Positions 53,701 to 64,000 of a stretch of DNA of 64,000 nt are shown here, one piece after another. The position numbers were made by a program, and so were the translations under genes. Origin of the DNA: Spisula solida (lineage: Eukaryota; Mollusca; Bivalvia; Venerida; Mactridae); NCBI GenBank assembly GCA_947247005.1, contig OX365952.1, positions 49,518,722 through 49,582,721 on the forward strand, given 5' to 3'. The first letter of the stretch is position 1; each line of letters starts with the position of its first letter. The notes beneath the pieces are model-generated. The model searched no databases. It was not told the origin of the DNA and worked only from the letters and a program-made list of their open reading frames with translations.

Positions 53701-55747
53701 ATTATGTTGTCTATGGGGTAAGTCTATGTAACACATTTGTCACGTTCAACATCAAGACGGAAGCGCTACAGTCTGCCTTTTGTCAGTGTGTCACTGTGGC
53801 GGTTTGTTAAACGGCGTTCATCCTGTATGTGCCATTTTGCAATCTCGGAGTCTAGCATAAAGGAAAAATATGATATTAAGTCGGACATGGAAGGCAGCAC
53901 TTAACATAACCAGCCGTGGTGTATTGGTTTCCTTCAAAAACGCATTATATAGTATTTATATTAATTGTTACCTTGTGGGTTGATACTGTGATATGTTGTC
54001 GTCTTTTTATGTCGATTTTGTCTGCGGGCTCTTACTAGAGTTATGTTTGACTGAATGAGGTGGTAGTCTGTGAAGCAAGTTGTCCGGTTTTTCATGGCAT
54101 AGCGTAATTATTTAGTTGTTTTCGAATTGGTTAATGTGATCTGCCATGTTTCGTTTTCGTGTGTTCCTTTTGTGACTTTCGTGCTCTGGTGTTTCTGTTG
54201 AGTGCTGCTTCCTTTTCTTGTTTCTCAGTTCACTTTTATTACATGTACATATGTCGCATTTTAAGCTCCACAAATCATCATTATTAATACGTCAGCATTC
54301 TTTATTTAACATTGACTGTTATCCTCATATTTTCATGTTATGCATGAATTGAGCGTAATAAAGGGTTGTTGTTGTTGTTGCAGAACTCAACATTCGTCAT
54401 TTGGCCGAGACCAAATACATCACAGCTAGCAATTGGTATTTTGACCATTTTTATCGTTCTTTCTCTGTTATGATATAAGTGGATTCTTGAGTATTATCGT
54501 CGTTTTGAGATACACCTATATGTGTGTCAGATTGGATGACTAATATCAATTGTATTTCGTCTTTACTATGGCGCGGACAAGGAGCCAACACCTAATTTTC
54601 CACATCCTCGTATAATTATATAATCATGATATTAAAGGTTGAAATGATAGTCCGGATATGATTTGTTCAATGCGACCAAAGTTACAAATATAGTTATATA
54701 TTACACTGAACGCACTCGGCTAATGGAAAGCAATGTAACTTATGTTCATCCAATATCATGACAATAACACTCAATGAGTTCATTCGCATGGATAAGTATT
54801 AATTGATTCGTTGTTGCGTTAACATTACAGGATCGACATTGCTTTCCGCAGTAATCTTCACAATTGATACAGCTCATGTGAGCAGCACCTGTGTGACATC
54901 TCTTGTTTTAGGTCATTATGCACGTTGCTGTGTCTGCAGCTCATACATTACGCAATCTATGTGCAAACATATTAATAGTATGGATGTGTTATCATATGGA
55001 TGTAATTAGGATTCCATCGTATGATACACACAATCTGTTTTTCGTTATCGGTATGTTTTGAAAACAATATTTTGTCAGATCCCTCGGAGATAAAAAGATG
55101 ATATTAAGTCGGATAGGGAAGGCAGCACTGATCTTAACCTGCTGAGCACAGAAAACATAAAAAAAAAAACATGGCACAATGCACTTCACAAAACCGAACG
55201 AGAAAAGTCCCAGCTGTCAAAAACCTAATTGAACTAGTTTCAGCAATAAAACTACTGAATGCCCAAGCTGAATGACATAGTTTTTAAAAGTAAAACTGCG
55301 GGTCGTTTAATAGCACCAACAATATAATTAGGACAACTAATTGAGTTCGTTACATTGATTCGAATAATTACTTCAATAACTCCTGACCCGAACAGTAAGA
55401 AAACTAACCGGACAATAAATCAATAATTAGTACAAGTGTCTAGACTTCATGGCCTTATTTAAAAGTTCATAATTGAGTTTAGTACCTAAAAAAATAATAG
55501 TATCATGCTTTTGTAGAATATGGACAATGACTGACAGTGTACTGTTTTCATTTTGTATATGTGGTACATTTATTTGGGGGATGTATGATATTGAAAAGAA
55601 TAGGTGACTAATTACTGTGGTATAATTTATATAGTCGGTACCTTATATATGCCATGCTTTATCGATATAAACAAGGAACGTTTAGACGTTTGTGATCCAA
55701 GCTTTAGTCAGATACACTACGTAAGTTTCGGACATGTCTTAATACAG

Positions 55748-56260
55748 GTCCAACCTAGTTAACAGTCCAAAAAAAATTATTTTGGTTGCCTAGCAACCGC
55801 CAGTATTCACAAAATATGACATAATGCATATGTTGTACCACTGTGAGAGTGAAAAAAGATGCACATGTAAAGTTTTTAATGTCACAACAACCTATAATAT
55901 TTCATGTTTCAAATTCTGAAAATTTCATGTCAATATCTTGAAAATTAAGTGATTTATGACTGTTTTATTGACACCTAGCGACGTGGTGTTCCTTGAAATG
56001 TAAATCTCGTTTTGATGAAAATGATGATACACATATGTTTCAAATTGAGTACATCTGCACAACTGAACAATAAGTCCTACATACTTGACTTGTTGATTTG
56101 TTGTCACAAAGGTCCAACCTAGTTAACTGCAAATTTTCCAAAAAAAATTTATTTGGGTTGCCTAGCAACTGCCCAGTATTCACAAAATACTACATAATGC
56201 ATATGTTGATGCCACTGTGAGAGTGAAAAAAGATGCATTTATCAAGTTTTTAATGTTTTT
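55748..56260. repeat. 364-bp direct duplication (one full, one partial copy)
   Basis: 'ggtccaacctagttaac' starts at 55748 and again at 56112. Each is followed by 'ggttgcctagcaac', 'agtattcacaaaata' and 'cactgtgagagtgaaaaaag'. Specific to copy 2. Confidence 0.85.
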
Positions 56261-56339
56261 TTCACGGAATGGGTAACGGTTGTGTCAAAGGTGAAGTATA
56301 CAGGCATTTAAAACTACCATGCTTCATAAGTAAAAAAGC

Positions 56340-56730
56340 AAATGTTTGTAAAACACGTATGCCCCCATGACAGCTCAATAGTCAGAAATGGCTAATGTCA
56401 CAGTGACCTTGAACTTAGACCTACGGACCTTAAAATCAATAGGGATAATCTACTGGTGATGACAAATATCCATGTAAAGTTTAAAGCGTTCTTGGGTTAT
56501 TGAACGGAAACCATTTGAATAGTCAGAAATGATCAAGATCACAGTGACCTTGACCTTTGACCTAATGACCTCAAAGTCTACTGTTGATGACCAACGTACA
56601 TGTAAAGTTTGAAGAAACATTCATTAGTCATTCAACGGAAATCATTTGGTCTATCGACATACCGATCGAACAACCGACGGACATGTGAAAAACAATATAC
56701 CCCCTCATCAAAAATGAGGGGCATAATTTC
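56340..56730. repeat. Dispersed repeat ending 'aatataccccctcatcaaaa'
   Basis: 'cacagtgaccttgacctttg', 'tcaacggaaatcatttggtc' and 'ataccccctc' are the form of a repeat very common in bivalve DNA (recalled). A shortened version stands at 42230-42350 in copy 1. Confidence 0.6.
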
Positions 56731-57325
56731 TATAGAATTAAAATAACTGAACCCTTCCATTCGGTTCTGCCAGTTTGTGTTTGGCAGTCTGTCTACAACG
56801 TGATGTTAGGAATGGTGACTTAAGGTATTTGTGCATAATGCGTATATAATCACAATCGGCAAATTGTCTCAGACTTTCCATTAGCGGATCAATCTAAGGC
56901 ACTGTTATAGTTGACAGATACTATGTATTAATTATACTGGTTGGCAGTTCATGTTGTGTTTAACAATAAGCTTATGGAATCAACAAACTCGTCCGCAGCT
57001 AGACATTATATTTCAACAGATATGTTTACCATTGTTGGTACATCATACAAGCTAACTATCGGACACCAGAGAATAGCAATGTTTAATGACAATATTAATT
57101 ATGTTCAGCATTGTATGATGCTGCGACATTACCATTATTCGACATGCCTATCAATCGATTGTTTGCAACGATAGCTGCTCATTCTTTATATAATACTGTA
57201 CCATATTGTTTGTATTCAATATCCCTTTATTATTTCTGTCATGTGAGGATTCATTCAATTATTGCTGCAGGTGCCTAAAGGAAAACATTGTGTTTTAAAA
57301 TGTTATTATGATAATCGTTTATCTA

Positions 57326-57655
57326 GGTTGGACAAGTGGTCCAGTGGCAAGAGCTTCTAACTCCTGATCCGAAGGTTGTGGGTTTGATCCCGCATCCAAC
57401 CGGATTAAAACAGAAATGCATTTCATTGGTGTCTCCCACCTAATATAACTAAACTAAGTAACAGTCTTTCGGGCCGAGACGTTAAGCGAGGTCCCGTGTA
57501 TGATGCTTTACATCAGACACGTAAAACAACCAGGGATTCTTCTGGAACTGTTGCATCTTCTATATCATGCATTATCCCCCAAAAACTAAAGTGACTCACC
57601 TCTTCTGGGGGCCTCGGCCATATGGATTTCCGATGGCGATGTTATAAAAAAGCAT
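57326..57655 (+). mobile_element. tRNA-headed SINE, uninterrupted duplicate
   Basis: The duplicate of the SINE at 42943, without the MITE. The anticodon region differs (ctaactcctgatcc), so the head is not held to a tRNA function. Confidence 0.7.
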
Positions 57656-59346
57656 ATAAATCTAAATCGTTTATCTGCATCTATAATGAAATAGAATACC
57701 CTAGGCCACATTTACTTGTCTAAACACAATACTTGCATTGGCCCACTATTTTGATCTTGTCACAGCTTACCTAACTCATGCTATGTTATATTACAACAAC
57801 GTACATGCCAAACGTACGAGCATGTTTGCAAGCAAGCTGGTAAACTTGTCAAATGATACATATCAGACAGGGAAGGTAGTACACAACAAATATGACTGAG
57901 CACGAAATGCGCAAACAGAACAAGCATATAGAAATGGCAGCTCTGGACTAAAGCGTCCCCATGCAAAATGACAAACTGTGGTTTGGTTGTGTTTTTAATG
58001 TTTTCTGTGCTCGGCTGGTTAAGTTGAGTGCTGCCTTCCCTGTCTGACTTAATATACTCTTTTGGTATTTTCTTACTTTTTATTGACTATTCAGGTTTGG
58101 TAAGTTTTACTGCTAGCAGTATTGATAGATTCGGAGCTTATAATCAGATCTTGCACTTCATGTGAGACACAACGTTGAAGTTGAAAGACGGAATTCATAG
58201 ATTTAAACTGGAGACTGGAGGTGGAAGGCAACGTTTATCAGAAACGAAAGACCTAGAAAGGCACAGGAAGAATACACCAAAAAGAAAAACAAATACTATA
58301 AGACTTAGTGCATGTCTCTAGGGCAATTTAAAAATGAACAGTAAATAAACAATGCAACTGAACAGCTATAATGATACGACAACGAACTCCGACAGTCACC
58401 CTCCGAAGTCACCTAGTCAACTGATTTGTTTATAGTCTGTATTATTTCGGGTTGAGCATCATTCTAACCAGTTATTCAGTTATAAATACGGTGACCAATT
58501 CATCTAACCCATTTGCCTGGAATGTAACCTAACCTGTACCAACTTACGGGCATTGTGATACATGTAAAAAGCTTTATCACATAAATACCGTGATTTTTCA
58601 TGTGAGAACAAATGAAGATACACTGTTCTCCAACACGTGTGATAACAAATGCCTGAATTCACCAGCTTTTTGGCGCCAAAACGTAACATCGTCCTCTTGA
58701 ATTCGTTATTCTGACGTTGTTTTGACTCGGTAACCATGGTAATGTTATTAAAAAACAATCCACCACTCGTTGTCTTTGGGATCAATTTTCTTAAACTCGT
58801 CACGAAAACAAGTGAAAGGCTCGCTTAATAACCTGTGTTTTCTAGACTCGTTTAACAAATTTTGATCTCCAAACTCACCTCATGACGGATCCTATATGTC
58901 TTTTTAGACCCCAGCATACATCACGTAATGACATGTATGCATATCTACCTGAGTGTGTTGTATTAGAGTTAGAGTTTAATTAATGGTGGATCAAATGTAA
59001 AAAAAGTAAAATACCTAGTTAACGTCTAATTGTAGACATGAATAACTAGCTCCGTTCAACTGTGTGTGCATTTTCCAACGAACAGTGCATGATGAGCACG
59101 TTGAGTGTTCTGTTAACACGGCACCTCTGGCAGCCGTAGTACATTGGCTTTTGACTCTCTCATACCCAGGATTAGGTGGAGCAATGTCGTGATTCCTATC
59201 AGCGTGAAGGAATAACTAATCAATGATGAAAATGGCACCCTCACTAAATCTTCCTGCTTTAATTAAATTTTCAACAACACTAATAGATATAAATGACATG
59301 TCTGAGCGAAACATATCTCCTGCCATTGCTAATTTACGCAATAAAC

Positions 59347-59568
59347 AGGTTCCTTAATCTGTCAACAATGGATAGAACGAGTTAACCAGAGGTTCCTTAA
59401 TCTGTCAACAATGGATTGAACTAGTTAGCCAGTGGTTCCTTAATCTGTAATCAATCGATTGAACGAGTTAACCAGTGGTTCCTTAATCTGTAATCAATGG
59501 ATTGAACGAGTTAACCCGTGGTACCTTAATCTGTAACTAATGGATTAAACGAGTTAATCAGTGGATCA
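59347..59568. repeat. 43-bp minisatellite, 5 units
   Basis: The same repeat as 45496-48970 at the homologous place in copy 2. It is followed by the conserved 'ggatcatcaattggaaaata'. Confidence 0.9.
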
Positions 59569-60439
59569 TCAATTGGAAAATATATTTCTAAAATGATACC
59601 AGCATAATTAGGACTTTATTTGCTAGGCAACGGTTGTAGAGAGACCAAAACATCGCGCAGACGTTTTCTGCCAATTGACCTTGTAGTATCAGAATCTTGC
59701 AGATTTGGAGGTTTTAAGATGTTATATACATGTACCTAAATGTGGATAGTTGCTTTAATAATTAGACATTCTGGCATAAGCTTGTATAAATTGAGGCGAT
59801 TCGAGAAATCCAATATGGTGGCCAAGTATAGTATAACTGGACCTACGTCTATAGAGCATGAACAATATGACAGACGTATATACAAATACATGTTTCCTTA
59901 ATTATTACACAAATGACAAAATTAACATCCATGAAATGAAATCATGTTAATATATCATATTTTCAAACCTAATCGAAAGTTATCATACCTCAATATTCAT
60001 CATTTTGACCGGAGCCACTTTCATGTAGAGCTAGCAATTTGTACACAATTCATTGGTGTGCCTGTCGTGGCATGTGTTTTCTGTAGAATGCTACCTTCTC
60101 AGTCCAGTTTGGTATTATCTCTTAGATTCGTCATTAGTAAAACCAATGTAACTTATAAAGCACCACCTACTTAAAGTAATACTGGTAGATTACCAACAAA
60201 ATTATGTTATTTCAAGTTTGGTATGAAGAATTTGTTATACATGTATATCACTTTCAGCTAATATTCTGTCGTTTTAAATAGTAGTTTTGCAATAATTAGT
60301 ACATTTCACTTAACCTTTGGTTCGAAAAACATGAAACATATTATTTGTACGCCCTCGATAATTGGCTCGAATATTTTGTCGACCACTTGTTTCTGCTAGC
60401 TTACTTAACTCATAGTTAACTAATTATCATCTCCTAATT

Positions 60440-61965
60440 TTATCGAACTATTATCCTGGAATAACATAGAGAACGATGATTGTTTGTCAGACAATAGAGA
60501 CGTACATTTAGCCTTACATTTCCACAAACAATCATCGTTCGTAGAAAGTAATCATTAAGACAGTATATATAAATTTATTTTCATAGTTACCACATTTAGG
60601 GTTTGGCATTATATGGGCGCGACCGAATGCATTTGACATGTAACAAATTGGGCTAATGCACATACGCGTGAGCTGCCGAGTAATTAGCATAATGAGTTAG
60701 CTCCAAATTAATTAATTCATCAAATAGTAATAGCCTCCAATATAATTATATTGTTGCAAATTTCAGATCAAGCAAATATATAAATACTTAATTTGCCCCC
60801 CGATTTGGCCGGGCAAAATAAATTTCCGAGTGGGCAAACATTTTGATTAGAGTGAGCCGCCAATCAATTAGGTTTGTAATGGGCAGGCCCCGGGCCCTAA
60901 ATACTCGGTATATGATTTCGAGTGGGCTAAAATAAATAAGAGTGAGCCACGAACCAAGTAGGTTTGAAATAAATAGATAGAGGGTCCCCAGAGCCCTAAG
61001 TACTCGTATATATCTTATTTAATATGTCGAGTGGGCTATTATACAAGCGTGAGCCGCCAACCAAATAGGTTTGAAATGGGCAGGCCCCGAGCCCTAAATA
61101 CTCGCATATATCCAACTTAAAATGTCGAGTGGGCTACAATAAAAGAGTGAGCCGCCAACGAAATCGGTTTGAAATAAATAAATGATTCGGCCCCAGAGCC
61201 CTTAATACTTGTATATATCTTATTAAAAATGTCGAATGGGCTTAAATACAAGAGTGAGCCGCCAACCATATAGGTTTGTAATGGGCAGGCCCCGAGCCCT
61301 CAATACTCGTACATGCATACATATTATTTCTGTTTCAGAGTAGGCTATTACAAAAGTGAGCTACATACCAAATTGGTATAAATTGGCTAGCTCCCGATGT
61401 AAATATAAAAGCATTAGCCCCATATTTTCACATTTATACACAAGTAGTGGACCCTGGGAAACAGTGGTCTTTAATTACAACAAACCATTGACATAAAACA
61501 GCAATGGCGTTCTGTAATGAGAGCAAATGTTCAATTGTAATTGGTTTTGAGATCCACTGTATGCCTACTTCAGTCGCACCGAATTGTCTCTTCGTATAAC
61601 AACTATTCGTTGCACGTCAATAATTATAATTAAATTTTATCACAAGTCTTTGATTCCATAGCTAATAAACATAATGTAATCCCTCGTATGTGTGAAGTAT
61701 ATAGTCCATGTACAAATCCTGGTAACTGAAATATATAATAAAGAATTACTGAAATAACAACCAACCTTGTGTCTCCAACGTTTTGACCAAAAGTGATGCA
61801 CGAGGCTTTGGCCAAAGCAAAAAAGTGATGCATAATATCCAAAAGCCATTAGAATTGCTATAAGGTATACGGGTACTAAAAGTTTCATATTTTCAAGGGC
61901 GGCAAGAAGCCGCAAAAATCTATGTCACCCCGGATAACTTCGACTATAGGTAAAACGTAGTCTTT
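60440..61965. mobile_element. 1.5-kb insertion specific to copy 2
   Basis: Copy 1 passes directly from 'tatcatctcctaattgccc' (49810) to 'gatttgcattgttgttgt' (49862), whereas copy 2 has about 1.5 kb between the equivalent points. Near its left end is a hairpin (GAACGATGATTGTTTGT at 60472-60488 with its inverse at 60524-60540), followed by a ~100-bp tandem repeat. I find no clear TIR or duplication. A minus-strand ORF at 61888-61640 starts with a hydrophobic stretch but has no recognised family. Confidence 0.55.
60826..61320. repeat. ~100-bp tandem repeat (5 units) with alternating unit types
   Basis: Units begin 'gagtgggct', then 'gagtgagccgccaacc', 'aggtttgaaat' and 'gagccctaaatactcg.atat'. 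Odd units carry 'gggcaggccc' and even units 'aaataaat', so the true period is a dimer of about 205 bases. Confidence 0.85.
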
Positions 61966-62095
61966 AATAAGCGACATTATTTGATGATTTGCATTGTTGT
62001 TGTGCTGACCGTATTTACCGTCGTCTTGGAAGCCACGGATTGCTATCATTAATGATGTAAACTAGTATGCACGTTCTCTATATGAGAGTAATGAA

Positions 62096-64000
62096 TATGT
62101 TATGAACGTGTAACATTTACCCTGCCATTGACAATGTTCTATTGGTGTTGAAAAGACGGAGGTGAAGGTCAGAGTTTTTAGCAAGCATGCTTAAATATAA
62201 CATCAATTCTCCAATTAGCGTTCTATCACAATGGTATACAAATGTATAGCCATCGTTCTCAATAATAATGTTGGAACGTCACTCTCCTATAATATATTAA
62301 ACGATTGTGTAAATAAACAGCATCCGTTGTTCAAACAAGATACAGACGTTATCTTGTTATAAGAGGAAAACCATTAGTCCTATACCGTCATATTTCCTTA
62401 TTAACCACAATCATACTGTCAGTATTGCAGCCATAAGGACAGTAAAATCACTCCAGTAATTCTAATTACATACAAACAAGCAGTTCACTGACTTGGAATT
62501 AGAAGGTCGTAATGCAAAACTGTCTGAACACTATTCTTTATAGAAAAACAAGCTTTTTCAACTTCAGATGGGTCAACATGACCAGTTCCGATTGTCATGA
62601 ACATAGGCCTATAACAAGCGCCTTGAGATGCAGATTTCAAATATGTCATGGGTCTTATACGGTCGGACTTACGACCTTCTAATTCTAAGTCAGCGACTTG
62701 TTGGTGGTCTTAGTGTTCACATTCACTACTTAGTGTTTCATACTTATCCTCTCCATCTCCAGTGGGACATATTATCTCGACAGGTTGCCTCCATCTTCCG
62801 CGGGACATATTACCTCGACAGGTTGCCTCCATCTTCCGCGGGACATATTATCTCGACAGGTTGCCTCCATCCCCATTGGGACATATTATCTCGACAGGTT
62901 GCCTCCATCCCTAGTGGGACATATTATCTCGACAGGTTGCCTCCATCTTCCGCGGGACATATTATCTCGACAGGTTGCCTCCATCTTCCGCGGGACATAT
63001 TATCTCGACAGGTTGCCTCCATCTTCCGCGGTCGTTCGCTATATATTGGGCATAGCAACACCTACTACAAAACTCCCCATTCCATTCCTGAAAAAGACAC
63101 TAATTGAAACATATTGTTCCGTGTAATAATGAAAAAGGTATGCATCACATTGTAATCAATTGATAGCGTATATATAATGTGAAATGATTTGTGATCTTTA
63201 GCTATTTTAACTCAGTAAATTATAAATGTGGAAAATAAAACATTATTTGTGTTGCAGTGTTTTATTTTGACTGTTGATATATACTCATATATACTTGTCT
63301 TCTAACATTTCAGAAGTATATCACCACCCCGTGTACCCCGACAAGACATGTTAACGAGGATACGTATGTGTTAACCTACAAAACATGACCAACTAATGTT
63401 GTTGAAACCTGTGCCATTGCGTACAAGATCAGCATTTACACCGATTGATAGTTTTACTAATTAAACCAAACCGCTTATAATCAGTTGAAAAGTATTAGTT
63501 TAGTTGTGAAATCTGTTCCGAGCCATTAATGGGCTTATTATCATGTACCAGAATGACTCAAGGGGTCAATGAGGTAGCAATGAGACATTCATGAATTTAT
63601 GTATGATTAACAACATACGTTTGATCAACAATTTCAATCAGTTTTTTTCGACGTATATATTCACCATTAAGCACACATCAAACAAACCAATTCCAAGTTA
63701 TGTTATTAGTTCCAATAATCCAAAGTTAATGCGCTAATGGTTTTCCTAACATAATTGTCATGGACATTTGAAACTTAAATCCGGCAGCGTTTTGATATAT
63801 TGATATAGCGTTTACACATTATGAGATATTGTTTCTAGGAGAAATGGAACAAGCTCAGGTACTCTATCACTAAGTAAAAATGAACTTTAGGGGTTTCAGC
63901 CGTATGGCGTTCAGTCCATTTTTATTGCTGAAATTATGTTATTCAGTTGAAACATTGGCAATCAGCTTTTCAATACTGTTTTTGTCTACTTTGTAGAACT
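62096..64000. repeat. Macro-repeat copy 3, truncated by the window end
   Basis: Collinear with 49965-52060. It is missing about 120 bases near 63350 relative to copy 2 and runs off the window within the 'agcttttcaatactgttttt' passage. No gene. Confidence 0.8.
62753..63018. repeat. 38-bp minisatellite, 7 units
   Basis: Homologous to 50563-50752, but with seven units. Four of the units carry the 'tcttccgcgg' variant that in copy 2 is found only in the terminal partial unit, so the edge variant has spread inward. Confidence 0.95.

Larger units (their letters stand above)
49961..62095. repeat. Macro-repeat copy 2 (about 12.1 kb, non-coding)
   Basis: Collinear with copy 1. Copy-specific parts are 52665-53490 (replacing about 100 bases of copy 1), a duplicated block at 55748-56260, a longer dispersed repeat at 56340-56730 and the insert at 60440-61965. 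No gene is recognised. The boundary positions of the unit are arbitrary, as the array is continuous. Confidence 0.8.

Noticed and set aside
61640..61915. 91-codon minus-strand ORF with hydrophobic start
   Set aside because: Possible small secreted or membrane peptide, but no relative and an overlapping alternative frame; not called as a gene.

Overview
The window is eukaryotic, non-coding-rich and AT-rich DNA, almost certainly from a marine invertebrate. A bivalve or other mollusc is the best guess. The evidence is the density of MITEs, tRNA-derived SINEs, decayed tandem repeats of the 'gacctagatttcatagaga' type, foldback hairpins and a Ty3/gypsy-class retrotransposon. I recognise no intact host gene. 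The only long, convincing protein-coding genes are the three ORFs of one LTR retrotransposon.

Layout. (1) Positions 1-464 and 8544-9354 are the right-hand end of a large non-coding repeat unit of about 12-13 kb. It is split by an 8.08-kb DNA element (465-8541) with 13-bp terminal inverted repeats, a TA target duplication and dense arrays of the palindrome CGTACG just inside both ends. Smaller MITEs, two decayed tandem arrays, a SINE and what looks like a captured pair of exons lie inside it. (2) Positions 9355-36675 are a 27-kb block that interrupts the unit and carries related short repeats in inverted orientation at its edges. It holds two copies of a ~1.9-kb repeat R (10004-21846, interrupted, and 29298-31169), several MITEs, a SINE, tandem arrays and foldback hairpins. 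The left R copy carries the LTR retrotransposon (11367-21193); the right R copy serves as the empty site. (3) Positions 36676-64000 are tandem copies of the 12-13 kb unit: about 36676-49960, 49961-62095 and the start of a third. They differ by clean insertions (a pogo-like MITE, a 484-bp foldback MITE, a 1.5-kb insert) and by expansion of a 43-bp minisatellite from 1 to 5 to about 80 units.

The retrotransposon is the centrepiece. It is 9827 bp long, has 368-bp LTRs that look identical, a 4-bp target duplication and no broken ORF, so it is young and possibly active. Gag carries an N-terminal ComEA-like helix-hairpin-helix before the capsid and two CCHC knuckles. Gag ends on a textbook -1 frameshift site (T TTA AAC, six-base spacer, 7-bp stem) leading into Pol. 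Pol has PR, RT, RNase H, a long linker and a DD35E integrase that ends in a C4HC3 PHD finger. A third ORF, behind a good 3' splice acceptor, encodes a 750-residue protein with a complete TatD-family nuclease domain and an arginine/serine-rich N-terminal half. I infer that Gag and Gag-Pol come from full-length RNA and ORF3 from a spliced RNA. The PHD finger may steer integration to methylated H3 chromatin, and the TatD protein may process nucleic-acid intermediates.
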